From assembly GCA_016717145.1 (NCBI GenBank), contig JADKGD010000012.1:62001-126000 (forward strand): a stretch of DNA of 64,000 nucleotides, given 5' to 3'. The notes below the pieces were generated by a model. The model was given only the letters and a program-made list of their open reading frames with translations. It ran no database searches and was not told the DNA's origin. This DNA is from Saprospiraceae bacterium. Its GTDB lineage: Bacteria > Bacteroidota > Bacteroidia > Chitinophagales > Saprospiraceae. The position numbers and the translations under genes are program-made. Positions 8,851 to 18,484 of the stretch are shown here, piece after piece (the first letter of the stretch is position 1; every line of letters starts with the position of its first letter).

Positions 8851-9246
8851 ATGTTCAGAATATTAGTTATTTTTGGAATCATTTGTACGATGGTTCTTAT
8901 TTCCTGTTCTAAAGACGTAGTTGGGAATCAGGATACTTTTAATACTAAGATAAATTTTATTTCGCCTGCCGCAGATAGTGAATGCAGTATTGGTGACACC
9001 ATTAAAATATCAGCAGTCATAACATCTGATGTATCTATGCATGGTTACGAAATACTGATTCACAACAAAACAAAAAAAGATATCATCCCGCTGAAGAATA
9101 AACATACCCATGGTAAAGAGATTTTGATAAATGAAAACTGGGTAGTAAATGTCAGTGCTGAATCTGTTATAGAAATTGAAATTATAGCAGCGATTGATCA
9201 TTTGGGGAATCAAATATCAGCTGTTAAAAAAGTGAAATGTTTTTAA
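8851..9246 (+). CDS. Small hypothetical lipoprotein closing the metal locus
   Basis: The start at 8851 gives a lipobox LISC (Cys19) and avoids overlap with mbnH, which ends 13 bp upstream. The 131-residue product looks like a single Ig/DUF4625-like beta domain: a 'FISPAADSECSIGD' strand start, an IDI/EI-rich core and a C-terminal KKVKCF. His64, His72, His94 and His96 lie in the middle (MHGYEILIH, KHTHGK), compatible with metal contact. The family is only tentatively recognised. Its spacing makes it the last gene of the mbnP-mbnH unit. Confidence 0.6.
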   Translation: MFRILVIFGIICTMVLISCSKDVVGNQDTFNTKINFISPAADSECSIGDTIKISAVITSDVSMHGYEILIHNKTKKDIIPLKNKHTHGKEILINENWVVNVSAESVIEIEIIAAIDHLGNQISAVKKVKCF

Positions 9247-9425
9247 CATTAAATTGTCAGGGAGTATAATTGGAATAATATGAAACAAACTGCAGGGCCA
9301 AACATTCAGTTATTTATGCGATTGCTTGCTTTATGTTTATTTTTTCTTGCTTTTATCTTTCTCCTTTTCACGATTTTTAAAATAGCCACGCAGTAAATTT
9401 GCCACACCACCATTTTCATACCCAC

Positions 9426-12400
9426 TTACATATTGCGTCGATATTTGCCACCCACTTCATAAAGCGCATTGGTTATTTGACCAAGTGAGCAAACTTTTAC
9501 AGTTTCCATAAGTTCTTCAAACAGATTACCACCTGAAATTGCTGCTGTCTGAAGTCCGGATAAAACCGACGAAGATTTTGCCTGGTCAAAATTGTAAATA
9601 CCTTCTACAGTATTGATCTGATCGATTTTTTCTTCCTCTGTGGCACGGATGACTTCTGAGGGAATAATCGTAGGCGAACCTTCTTTGGAGAGGAAGGTAT
9701 TGACCCCGACAATAGGGAATTCGCCGGTATGTTTTAGGGTTTCATAATACAGCGACTCTTCCTGTATCTTACTCCGCTGATACATCGTTTCCATCGCCCC
9801 TAATACACCTCCGCGTTCAGTAATACGATCAAACTCCGCAAGTACAGCTTTTTCTACCAGCTCGGTCAATTCCTCTATGATAAATGAACCCTGAATGGGG
9901 TTTTCGTTTTTCGATAAGCCGAGTTCTTTATTTATGATAAGCTGGATGGCCATTGCCCTTCGGACACTTTCTTCCGTTGGTGTCGTGATAGCCTCGTCGT
10001 ACGCATTGGTATGTAAAGAATTGCAATTATCATAAATCGCATACAAAGCCTGTAGCGTAGTACGAATATCATTAAATGCTATTTCCTGAGCATGTAATGA
10101 GCGACCGGATGTCTGAATGTGATACTTGAGCATTTGTGACCTTGCATTGCCACCGTATTTGTACTTCATAGCTTTTGCCCAGATTCTCCTTGCAACCCTC
10201 CCAATCACTGCATACTCAGGGTCAACACCATTGGAAAAGAAAAAAGACAGATTCGGTGCAAAGTCGTCTATGTGCATGCCCCGACTGAGATAATATTCTA
10301 CAAATGTAAAACCATTGGATAGTGTGAAGGCTAGTTGAGAGATTGGGTTTGCACCCGCTTCAGCTATATGATATCCGGATATTGATACAGAGTAAAAGTT
10401 TCTTACGTCATGTTGTATAAAATATTGCTGTACATCACCCATCAACCTCAATGAAAATTCGGTGCTGAAAATACATGTGTTCTGTGCCTGATCTTCCTTA
10501 AGTATATCAGCCTGAACGGTACCCCGGACAGAATTTAATGCTTTATTCTTCAAACTCAGATACACATCGGCCGGCAAAATTTCATCACCAGTCATACCTA
10601 ATAACATGGTGCCAAGACCATCATTTCCTTCAGGAAGGACACCCTTATATACAGGTCTTTTTAGCCCTTTGGCTTCATATTTTTCTGAAAGTTTTGCATT
10701 TACCAGATGTATCAGATTATTTTCTTTGATATATTTTTCGCATTGCTGATCAATGGCAGCGTTCATAAAAAAAGCACAAATCGTAGCAGCTGGACCGTTT
10801 ATAGTCATCGAAACAGAGGTTGATGGATGACAAAGATCAAAACCGGAATACAGGATTTTGGCATCATCGAGACAACAAACACTCACACCGGAATTACCTA
10901 TTTTACCGTAAATATCAGGCCGGTAGTGTGGATCTTCTCCATACAATGTAACTGAGTCAAAAGCGGTAGATAGCCGTTTGGCAGGCAATCCTAATGAAAC
11001 GTAATGAAATCTTTTGTTGGTTCGCTCGGGACCACCTTCGCCCGCAAACATTCGGGTAGGGTCTTCGCCTTCCCGCTTAAATGGGAATACTCCAGCAGTG
11101 TATGGAAATTCGCCAGACACATTTTCCTGCAGATTCCATAACAGGATATCGCCCCAATCCGTATACTTAGGAAGACAAATCTTAGGAATCCGTAGATGAG
11201 ACAATGATTCCGTATATGGAATAATTTTAATTTCTTTATCTCTTACTTTGTAGGTGTATACATCACCACTATAATTTTCTTTTTTTGATTGCCATGATTC
11301 CAAAATGCGTTTATTCTCGCCACTTAGATCATCATATATTTTTTTGAATTCGCCAGACAACAAAGTTTTTGTTGCGCTATCATCAATAATATTTATTGTA
11401 TTTTGGACACTAAAAGCATTGGAAGCCAGGCTTGCCTGCTCCTTTACTTTTTGGTCATAATGTCTGTTATTTTCAGATATTTCAGAAAGGTATCTTACTC
11501 TGGCCGGAGGGATGATATAGACTTTTTCGCTATCACCGGTAGGCAGATCGATTTGAGTCCTTAGGTCTGTGCCCGTTTTTTCATCAATGACTGCAATCAG
11601 TTTTTTGTACAACATGTTAGTGCCCGGATCATTAAATTGTGACGCAATCGTACCATATACAGGAATATCATTTATATCAATATCCCATAAATTGTGATTG
11701 CGCTGGTATTGTTTTTTGACGTCACGCACCGCATCCAAAGCACCTTTTTTATCAAATTTATTGATGGCTATGATATCTGCAAAGTCGAGCATGTCAATTT
11801 TTTCCAACTGACTGGCTGCACCATATTCAGGTGTCATAATATACATAGATACATCTGAATGGTCGACGATTTCTGTATCAGATTGTCCAATTCCTGAGGT
11901 CTCGAGAATAATAAGATCAAAGCCAGCTGCTTTAAGCACATTGACAGCACCCTGAACATATTTTGACAAAGCCAGATTGGATTGGCGTGTAGCGAGTGAA
12001 CGCATATATACCCGATCATTGTTGATCGAATTCATACGGATTCTATCTCCAAGCAGTGCGCCACCTGTTTTACGTTTGGATGGATCAACAGAGACAATAG
12101 CAATTTTTTTATCTTTAAAATCCAATAAAAACCTCCGGACAAGCTCATCAACCATACTTGATTTACCCGATCCACCGGTACCTGTAATACCTAAAACAGG
12201 AATTTTTCGCTGTTCATACTGAATATCTTTAAGTAAATTTTGATGCTTTTCAGGGAAATTCTCCAAAGAAGATATCACCCTTGCAATGTTATGGGCATTC
12301 TGATTTGACAATGCTTTCAATTCACCATTTAATTTATCGCCGATGGGATAATCACATTGTCGAAGCACATCATTTATCATGCCCTGTAAGCCCATATGAC

Positions 12401-12782
12401 GACCATCATCCGGAGAATAAATCCTGGTAATGCCATAATCCTGCAATGCTTTTATCTCTACAGGTAGAATAGTCCCGCCGCCACCGCCAAATATTTTAAT
12501 ATGGCCGCACCCTTTTTCTTTGAGAAGGTCGTAAATGTATGTAAAAAATTCATTATGGCCGCCCTGATATGATGTGATAGCAATACCTTGTACATCTTCC
12601 TGAATGGCAGTTTCGACTATTTCCTGTGCAGACCTGTTGTGCCCGAGATGTATGATTTCAGCACCTGAACGCTGCATGATGCGACGCATAATATTGATTG
12701 CTGCATCATGTCCGTCAAAAAGAGATGCGGCGGTGACAATCCTGATTTTATTAATTGGATTGTAAATTTGTTCTTCAATCAT
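9426..12782 (-). CDS. icmF: Fused acyl-CoA mutase IcmF (B12 domain, G-protein chaperone, mutase)
   Basis: This 1118-residue protein joins three modules. First is a B12-binding Rossmann domain (about 10-140) with axial His25 in DGHDAA, the SYQGGHNEFF loop and GGGGGT (99-104). Next is a MeaI-type GTPase chaperone (about 190-430) with P-loop GTGGSGKSS (201-209) and NKFD (341-344). Last is a TIM-barrel mutase (about 530-1110), including the GNSGVSV and SGYHIAEAG segments. IcmF enzymes carry out carbon-skeleton rearrangement such as isobutyryl-CoA/n-butyryl-CoA (some act on related branched acyl-CoAs) with adenosylcobalamin. Length and module order are normal. Substrate cannot be fixed from sequence by eye; a methylmalonyl-CoA preference seems less likely given this architecture. 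Confidence 0.9.
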   Translation of the reverse strand: MIEEQIYNPINKIRIVTAASLFDGHDAAINIMRRIMQRSGAEIIHLGHNRSAQEIVETAIQEDVQGIAITSYQGGHNEFFTYIYDLLKEKGCGHIKIFGGGGGTILPVEIKALQDYGITRIYSPDDGRHMGLQGMINDVLRQCDYPIGDKLNGELKALSNQNAHNIARVISSLENFPEKHQNLLKDIQYEQRKIPVLGITGTGGSGKSSMVDELVRRFLLDFKDKKIAIVSVDPSKRKTGGALLGDRIRMNSINNDRVYMRSLATRQSNLALSKYVQGAVNVLKAAGFDLIILETSGIGQSDTEIVDHSDVSMYIMTPEYGAASQLEKIDMLDFADIIAINKFDKKGALDAVRDVKKQYQRNHNLWDIDINDIPVYGTIASQFNDPGTNMLYKKLIAVIDEKTGTDLRTQIDLPTGDSEKVYIIPPARVRYLSEISENNRHYDQKVKEQASLASNAFSVQNTINIIDDSATKTLLSGEFKKIYDDLSGENKRILESWQSKKENYSGDVYTYKVRDKEIKIIPYTESLSHLRIPKICLPKYTDWGDILLWNLQENVSGEFPYTAGVFPFKREGEDPTRMFAGEGGPERTNKRFHYVSLGLPAKRLSTAFDSVTLYGEDPHYRPDIYGKIGNSGVSVCCLDDAKILYSGFDLCHPSTSVSMTINGPAATICAFFMNAAIDQQCEKYIKENNLIHLVNAKLSEKYEAKGLKRPVYKGVLPEGNDGLGTMLLGMTGDEILPADVYLSLKNKALNSVRGTVQADILKEDQAQNTCIFSTEFSLRLMGDVQQYFIQHDVRNFYSVSISGYHIAEAGANPISQLAFTLSNGFTFVEYYLSRGMHIDDFAPNLSFFFSNGVDPEYAVIGRVARRIWAKAMKYKYGGNARSQMLKYHIQTSGRSLHAQEIAFNDIRTTLQALYAIYDNCNSLHTNAYDEAITTPTEESVRRAMAIQLIINKELGLSKNENPIQGSFIIEELTELVEKAVLAEFDRITERGGVLGAMETMYQRSKIQEESLYYETLKHTGEFPIVGVNTFLSKEGSPTIIPSEVIRATEEEKIDQINTVEGIYNFDQAKSSSVLSGLQTAAISGGNLFEELMETVKVCSLGQITNALYEVGGKYRRNM

Positions 12783-12829
12783 ATAGCAAGGGTTAACATT
12801 GATATTCTCTACTCAAAAATATCTTATGG

Positions 12830-12863
12830 CAAAAATACAAAAAAAAATACTTTAGAATTCAAA
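12830..12863 (-). promoter_or_regulatory. Probable icmF promoter
   Basis: On the minus strand TTTG (12863-12860) is followed after 22 nt by TATTTTTG (12837-12830). A second TATTTTTG lies at 12821-12814. The spacer is slightly long for the consensus. The ATG of icmF is at 12782, giving an untranslated leader of about 40 nt. Confidence 0.4.
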
Positions 12864-12942
12864 AAAATAAGTGTTTGAAGAGAAAGATAAATTAAATGAA
12901 TAATAAACAATAATTGTACATGGAAATATCGATTTTCTTCCA

Positions 12943-14442
12943 TTACAACAATCCTTCTTTTATCCAAATTTGAATCAGTTTTTCAGCTTTTACAAGATCA
13001 TCATGCATCAATCTGTCCTGATCAAGAAACAGAATCTCAGTTCTACATTCTTTAATCATTTGTTCCAATAGTTCAGAACTCTGTTTAGGACGTCTGAATT
13101 CAAGAGCCTGGACTGCTGTTAATAATTCAATTGCCATCAGCGATTTCAGGTTTTGTAATATTTTAAAAGTTTTTGTAGCCGCATTAGCCGCCATGCTGAC
13201 ATGGTCTTCCTGACCTTTACTCGATACAATAGAATCAATGGATGCAGGAGTACAATATTGTTTATTCTGACTGACAATAGATGCTGCGGTATATTGTGCA
13301 ATCATAAATCCGGAATTCAAACCTGGATGTCTGGTAAGAAATGCAGGCAGTCCCCTATCTCCATTTATAAGTTGATAAACACGTCTTTCAGAAATACTTC
13401 CCAACTCTGACAGAGCTATAGCTAAGTAGTCAAGTATCAATGCTAATGGTTGGGCGTGAAAATTTCCACCTGAAAGAATCTTATCTTCCTTATGAAAAAT
13501 TATCGGGTTGTCAGTGACAGAATTTATCTCCGTATTGATAACTTCCATAGCATGAATAATGGCATCATAACTTGCTCCATGTACTTGTGGTACACATCTG
13601 AACGAATATGGATCCTGTACACTATACTTATCAATACTCCTTATGTCACTGTTTTTTAAATAGTTACATATTTCTGACGCTACAATAATCTGACCTCTAT
13701 GTGGCCTAATATCATGTAACAAATGATCAAAAGGGGCAATGTCGCATATAAATGCGTCCATAGATAGTGCTGCAATTTTATTTGCAAGATGGAGCACGCT
13801 TTTGGCTTCAGCCACGATAATTGATGCATAGGCTAATGAAAATTGGGTTCCATTCAGTAAGGCAAGTCCCTCTTTTGATTTGAGAATTATGGATTTAATA
13901 CTGGTGGCATGTAATGCCATGTGGCTATCCACAATGCTGCCGTTAAAATACACCTGACCAACGCCCAGAAGTGGCAAACTAAGGTGTGCCAAAGGCGCAA
14001 GATCTCCTGAAGCTCCTAATGAACCCAACTGATAAATAACGGGAATTATGTTAGCATTATATAGTTCAATGAGTTTTTCTACAAGCTCTATCCGAACACC
14101 AGAACAACCGTGAGAAAGGTTAATTATTTTAAGCAGATGCATTAATTTACAAATATGCTCAGGCACTAATTCCCCCATACCGCATGCATGAGACAGGACC
14201 AGGTTTTCCTGGAGTTTTTCAAGGTTTTCATCTGAGATTTGAATATTGCATAAAGATCCAAACCCGGTATTTATCCCATAAATGACAGCATGGGGATCAG
14301 CCATTTTTCTTTCAAGATATTGACGGTTTGCTGTTATAAGGATTTTTGTTTCCTGACTGATGCTTACAGATTGGAATGAAAATAAAACTTTATACAGTTC
14401 CGAAACATTAATTTGTGAACCATTAATTACATATGGTTTCAT
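12943..14442 (-). CDS. hutH: Histidine ammonia-lyase
   Basis: The 499-residue protein belongs to the MIO-dependent aromatic amino-acid lyases. The self-cyclising triad Ala144-Ser145-Gly146 sits in LGASGDLAPL, and the catalytic Tyr55 is in YGINTGFG (55-62). The FRCVPQVHGASYDAI and TDNPIIF segments are typical of HutH (histidine to urocanate plus ammonia). Length matches bacterial HutH (about 500). No hutU, hutI or hutF gene is nearby, so the pathway must be elsewhere or the enzyme may be a related tyrosine/phenylalanine lyase; the overall pattern favours HutH. It is read away from icmF's promoter region, 160 bp upstream of it on the same strand. Confidence 0.85.
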   Translation of the reverse strand: MKPYVINGSQINVSELYKVLFSFQSVSISQETKILITANRQYLERKMADPHAVIYGINTGFGSLCNIQISDENLEKLQENLVLSHACGMGELVPEHICKLMHLLKIINLSHGCSGVRIELVEKLIELYNANIIPVIYQLGSLGASGDLAPLAHLSLPLLGVGQVYFNGSIVDSHMALHATSIKSIILKSKEGLALLNGTQFSLAYASIIVAEAKSVLHLANKIAALSMDAFICDIAPFDHLLHDIRPHRGQIIVASEICNYLKNSDIRSIDKYSVQDPYSFRCVPQVHGASYDAIIHAMEVINTEINSVTDNPIIFHKEDKILSGGNFHAQPLALILDYLAIALSELGSISERRVYQLINGDRGLPAFLTRHPGLNSGFMIAQYTAASIVSQNKQYCTPASIDSIVSSKGQEDHVSMAANAATKTFKILQNLKSLMAIELLTAVQALEFRRPKQSSELLEQMIKECRTEILFLDQDRLMHDDLVKAEKLIQIWIKEGLL

Positions 14443-14983
14443 CTGTTTATTTTTTATATTTATTTTTAAAGGCCAGATGGAATTCGCATGAGAAAATAAT
14501 CATCACTATTTGTGTGACTACTGCTCATGCTCATTTCATATATTTATTTTGGCTATAATGATTAGGCTTTAGCTTTTACGCTGATTAATTTGAATTAAGT
14601 ATCAAAAGAATTTAGTTGACAAAATACCAAAAAAGTCATGTAAAGTGACGCAAATGTAGTTAATTTATTTTCGAAAAACACATTTTGGGAAGCACCTTAA
14701 AACGATATGAATAAGGGATAAAACTAATTGTGTTATGTCAAATGATAATTAATCACACCAAAAAAAAGATTTTGTCGTTAAACTATAGTTAAATAGTAAT
14801 GTCACAATTGATAATTATGAAATCTAAAATTTTAATAGTCAACGTATTATATATATATAACGAAAGTTTAAGATATTTTGAACAGTAACTTTTAATGACT
14901 GGAAATTGTCTTAAATATGGATACAATCCAATAAAATTGTAATTTTGGCAAAATTTTTAAACAATATATTTAATTTAAGAGAA
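14443..14983. other. Intergenic region without recognised gene
   Basis: This 540-bp AT-rich gap separates divergent hutH and the first ompH gene. I see no conserved open frame on either strand. It holds an AT palindrome around 14849-14863 and a -7-like TAATTTTG at 14940-14947, which may serve the downstream ompH gene but lacks a well-placed TTTG. It presumably carries both promoters. Confidence 0.5.
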
Positions 14984-15505
14984 ATGAATACGAAAAATTT
15001 ATTATTTGTCTGCATGTTTATTTTGGGGTCATCATTTTCTTCAGTTGCTCAAAAAATAGCTGTTGTAGATATAAACGAAGTTCTTTCTTCACTTCCTGAC
15101 TATCAGGCAGCACAAACAGAATTGGACAGAATCGCTGCAGAGTGGAGACAGCAAATTGCTCAGGAATTTGACAAAGTAAAAAGTTTGTATAATAAGTTTC
15201 AGGCCGAACAGGTACTTTTAAGTGCCGAAGACAAAATTAAAAAAGAGGAGGAAATTGTAAAAAAAGAAGCAGAAGTTCGTGAATTGCAAAAAAACAAATT
15301 TGGTCCTGAAGGTGAGTTGTTTACAAAAAGACAAGAAATGGTCTCCCCGATACAGGAAAAAGTATTTGCAGCTATTGAAACTTATGCAGCCGACAAAGCA
15401 ATAGATATCATCTTTGACAAAAGCGGTTCCGCAGGAATCTTGTTTACAAATCCGGAATTTGATAAAACAGCAGATCTCAAAAAGAGATTAAATATTAAAA
15501 AATAA
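14984..15505 (+). CDS. OmpH/Skp-family periplasmic chaperone (first copy)
   Basis: I chose the ATG at 14984 because it starts a clean signal peptide ending in SVAQ; the upstream TTG (14945) would add 13 residues without meaning. The 173-residue product has the Skp pattern: IAVVDINEVLSSLPDYQAA at the mature N-terminus, a Lys/Glu-rich coiled coil (about 40-125), and a C-terminal strand (IDIIFDKSGSAGILFTNP) ending in a DLKKRL motif. Skp holds unfolded outer-membrane proteins in the periplasm on their way to the BAM machine. A second copy follows after 58 bp. The bamA gene often found upstream in Bacteroidota is not in this position. Confidence 0.86.
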   Translation: MNTKNLLFVCMFILGSSFSSVAQKIAVVDINEVLSSLPDYQAAQTELDRIAAEWRQQIAQEFDKVKSLYNKFQAEQVLLSAEDKIKKEEEIVKKEAEVRELQKNKFGPEGELFTKRQEMVSPIQEKVFAAIETYAADKAIDIIFDKSGSAGILFTNPEFDKTADLKKRLNIKK

Positions 15506-15563
15506 CCATACTTTTGAGGTTTTAGTGTCAAAAGTCATTTATAAATCAACTTATTTAATAATA

Positions 15564-16073
15564 ATGAACAAATTTTTAAGTTTAGCCTTATTCTTTTTTT
15601 TTACATCGATTCATGTACAGGCGCAGAAAGTAGGCTTTATCAATACACAGGAAATCCTGGCACTATTGCCGGAAGTGAAGCAAGCAAATTCAGACATTGA
15701 AGTTATGAAAACTATGTTTCAGAAAAAAGGTCAGGACATGGTCAAAGCGCTTCAAACTAAATATCAGGAACTTCAGAAAGCACAAGCAAATGGAGAAATT
15801 GCTCCTTTGGAAGCGGAAAAACAAACTAAAGTTTTGAAAGACGAAGAAGCTGCTTTAGGTGAATTTGAGAAGACAAGTCAACAAAAGATATACGAAAAAT
15901 CTGAAGAATTACTTAAACCCATTCAGGAGAGAATGAATAAAGCAATCAAGGACGTGGCAGCGGAAAACGGCTTTCTGTATATTTTTGATTCAGGTGTAGG
16001 TGTAATATTATATTCAGATCCAACGGCTGACGCAACAAAAATGGTAAAAGCTAAGTTGGGTATTGCACCCTGA
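15564..16073 (+). CDS. OmpH/Skp-family periplasmic chaperone (second copy)
   Basis: Starting at the ATG at 15564 gives a signal peptide ending in VQAQ. The 169-residue product repeats the architecture of the previous gene: KVGFINTQEILALLPEVKQA at the mature end, a coiled coil of about 90 residues, and the C-terminal strand FLYIFDSGVGVILYSDP followed by a KAKLGI tail. It is a tandem paralogue, as is usual in this phylum. Only one base lies between its stop and the start of murI, so the two are co-transcribed. Confidence 0.86.
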   Translation: MNKFLSLALFFFFTSIHVQAQKVGFINTQEILALLPEVKQANSDIEVMKTMFQKKGQDMVKALQTKYQELQKAQANGEIAPLEAEKQTKVLKDEEAALGEFEKTSQQKIYEKSEELLKPIQERMNKAIKDVAAENGFLYIFDSGVGVILYSDPTADATKMVKAKLGIAP

Positions 16074-16074
16074 T

Positions 16075-16887
16075 ATGACCCATAAATCTCCAAATCAACC
16101 GATCGGAATTTTTGATAGTGGCATTGGCGGACTTACCGTAGCCAATGCCATTCATCATGCCCTTCCCAACGAGCATTTGATTTATTTTGGCGATACGGTA
16201 CACCTTCCATATGGAGACAAATCTGCCGATGCCATACGTTATTATAGCTTGAAGATCAGCAAATTTCTTCTTGAACAAAATTGCAAAATGATCATCATTG
16301 CATGCAATTCTGCTTCCTCAGCGGCATATGACATGTTACTTGATTTTTTTGAAGGGAAAGTGCTTTTTGTAAATGTGGTAGATCCATTGGTAAATGCCGT
16401 TATCTCCAATAATTATCAAAACGTAGGTGTTATTGCTACAAAAGCAACCATTAATTCATCCATTTACAGAAATAAAATAAAATCTCTTAACCAAAAAGTC
16501 AAGGTCAATCAATTGGCAACACCATTGCTTGCACCTATGATTGAAGAAGGTTTTTATAGTGGTTCCATTAGTAAAAGTATCATCTCAAACTATCTTTCTC
16601 ACCCCGATCTTCATGATATTGATGCCTTATTATTGGCATGCACACATTACCCCTTGATAAAGGCAGAAATTGATGAATTTTATAATGGTAAAGTGGCTAT
16701 AATGGACTCCACTGACGTAGTCACAAATGTGGTGATTCAAATATTAACAGAAGAAAAATTACTTTCGCCAAAACGTAGCCACGAAGACCAGTTTTATGTC
16801 TCTGATTATACTAAATCATTTGAAGAAACTGCCAGAAATTTTTACGGTGAGAATATAAAATTGGAAGCACAGCAGATCTGGACCTAA
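16075..16887 (+). CDS. murI: Glutamate racemase
   Basis: The ATG at 16075, one base after the ompH stop, is preferred over a TTG at 16063 that overlaps it. The 270-residue enzyme converts L- to D-glutamate for peptidoglycan. It shows FDSGIGGLTV (Asp14-Ser15), the first catalytic Cys77 in ACNSAS, and the second Cys189 with His191 in ACTHYPL. FGDTVHLPYG (38-47) is also conserved. The ompH-ompH-murI order is conserved in Bacteroidota. Confidence 0.93.
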   Translation: MTHKSPNQPIGIFDSGIGGLTVANAIHHALPNEHLIYFGDTVHLPYGDKSADAIRYYSLKISKFLLEQNCKMIIIACNSASSAAYDMLLDFFEGKVLFVNVVDPLVNAVISNNYQNVGVIATKATINSSIYRNKIKSLNQKVKVNQLATPLLAPMIEEGFYSGSISKSIISNYLSHPDLHDIDALLLACTHYPLIKAEIDEFYNGKVAIMDSTDVVTNVVIQILTEEKLLSPKRSHEDQFYVSDYTKSFEETARNFYGENIKLEAQQIWT

Positions 16888-16999
16888 GCCAAAGGGTTAA
16901 TGCTAAGTTTGATGAATAGGTATTACTATTTAATCAATTTCCTGATAATTAAAAATAATATGTTAATTTTGACAATCTTATAATCAAAATCAATATGCC

Positions 17000-18448
17000 A
17001 TGAAGTCTCTGCTCTTTACTTTTATATTTCTACTTTTATTATTGAATAATGGTGATGCTCAAAACCTAATTTCAGCTACATACAAAGGAGCAAAATCCAA
17101 ACAACAAATAAACACACTTTTTAACCTGCCGTTGATTAAAAACGGAGTAAAATACTATAAAATCACATATACTTCACCTGATGCTAAAGGCATCATGGAT
17201 ACCCTTTCAGGTTTGCTTGTAGTGCCGGATAACCTGAAGTTTGAATACCCAAGGTTAGTGTATCAACATGGAACTTCTGACTGCAAAAAATGTGTACCAT
17301 CGTTTTATGGTAGTGCAGGTGCTGATGAAGGACAACTAGGATTTCTATTTGCAGGTCTTGGGTTTGTGTCTGTGTTGCCGGATTTTGTGGGTATGGGTGA
17401 AGGCAGAGGATTTCAAACATATGTTCATGCACAAACCATAGTATCTGCAAGTATAGATATGTTGCGGGCATGCGAGGAGTGGGCCGCTAAGAATGGGTTA
17501 TTTACCAATGATCAACTATTTTTAACCGGATATTCACAAGGAGGCTATGCTTCGATGGCTTTGCACAAATATCTTGAAGAGCATGTCGTTTCAGGTCTGA
17601 CAGTAACAGCAGGATCGCACATGTCCGGACCTTATAGTCTATCTGGCGTCATGCGTGATCTCATACTTAGCGATACTGAATATTTTTATCCGGCCTATGT
17701 ACCTAATACGATTATGGGTTTTAATGAAACTTATGAAAATATTTATACCATTCCGGAAGATTTTTTTAAACCTGAATATGTCACTGACATAAAAAAATAT
17801 CTTTCTGGCAGCATTTCTCTTACGAGCCTGAATTCAAAGCTTATACAATTACTTAAATTAAATACCGGCGCATCAGTAGGCGGAAGAATGATCAGGGAAG
17901 ATGTCAAAACTGACATAATAGCTAACAAGGATCATAATTTAAATAAAATACTTAAGGAAAATGATGTGTACAACTGGGCTCCTAAACTTCCAACAAGGAT
18001 TTTATATTGCAAAGCAGATGATCAGGTACCCTTTATGAATAGTGTGGTAGCTAAAGACACAATGCTTGCTAAGGGTGCTACAAATCTAATGGTCACCGAT
18101 GTAAACTCGAATGCCGATCATGGTACTTGCGTCACTCCTGCGCTCACGCAAACAGTATTGTTTTTTTTAGGTTTACAGAAGATAACTTCCGGATCACAAG
18201 AAATAGAAAACAGCAAAAAAGTAACATGCTATCCAAACCCATTTACTGATATGATCATTTTAGATGGCCTTGAAGGCGGAGAAACCATAGAGGTATATGA
18301 TGTCAACAATAAACTAATTTTGATGCGGGAGAATAAAAATTCTGTGTTTTATAATTTGGATTTATCCGGTTGTCAGCATGGTTTATTTACCATTTTAATA
18401 AGGTCAACAAAAGTAACCAATAGCCTAAGGGTTATAAAAATGCTGTAG
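17000..18448 (+). CDS. T9SS-exported alpha/beta hydrolase (lipase-like)
   Basis: The 482-residue protein has a signal peptide (about 1-20), an alpha/beta-hydrolase domain and a C-terminal T9SS sorting domain. The nucleophile is Ser179 in GYSQGG. An oxyanion region YQHGTSD (88-94) and a late DHGTC His are consistent with the triad, as in secretory lipases of the LIP family. Four Cys near 95-98 and 157 could form disulfides. The sorting domain starts near CYPNPFTDMI (about 408) and ends in a LRVIKML strand. The substrate is not clear; an ester or lipid outside the cell is likely. It stands alone after murI. Confidence 0.8.
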   Translation: MKSLLFTFIFLLLLLNNGDAQNLISATYKGAKSKQQINTLFNLPLIKNGVKYYKITYTSPDAKGIMDTLSGLLVVPDNLKFEYPRLVYQHGTSDCKKCVPSFYGSAGADEGQLGFLFAGLGFVSVLPDFVGMGEGRGFQTYVHAQTIVSASIDMLRACEEWAAKNGLFTNDQLFLTGYSQGGYASMALHKYLEEHVVSGLTVTAGSHMSGPYSLSGVMRDLILSDTEYFYPAYVPNTIMGFNETYENIYTIPEDFFKPEYVTDIKKYLSGSISLTSLNSKLIQLLKLNTGASVGGRMIREDVKTDIIANKDHNLNKILKENDVYNWAPKLPTRILYCKADDQVPFMNSVVAKDTMLAKGATNLMVTDVNSNADHGTCVTPALTQTVLFFLGLQKITSGSQEIENSKKVTCYPNPFTDMIILDGLEGGETIEVYDVNNKLILMRENKNSVFYNLDLSGCQHGLFTILIRSTKVTNSLRVIKML

Positions 18449-18484
18449 TGTGACGTTTTTAAGTTTATCCAATAGATTTTCTTT

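Noticed and set aside
9337..9456. A 39-codon stop-free minus-strand stretch overlapping the end of icmF (contains YENGGVANLLRGYF, ends in a Lys-rich tail)
   Set aside because: It has no start codon, overlaps the conserved IcmF C-terminus in another frame, and part of it looks like an imperfect local duplication of the icmF end. It is probably chance.
14845..14870. AT palindrome (TTATATATATATAA-like) upstream of ompH, considered as an operator or terminator
   Set aside because: Such AT repeats are common in this base composition; no T-run or regulator site supports it.
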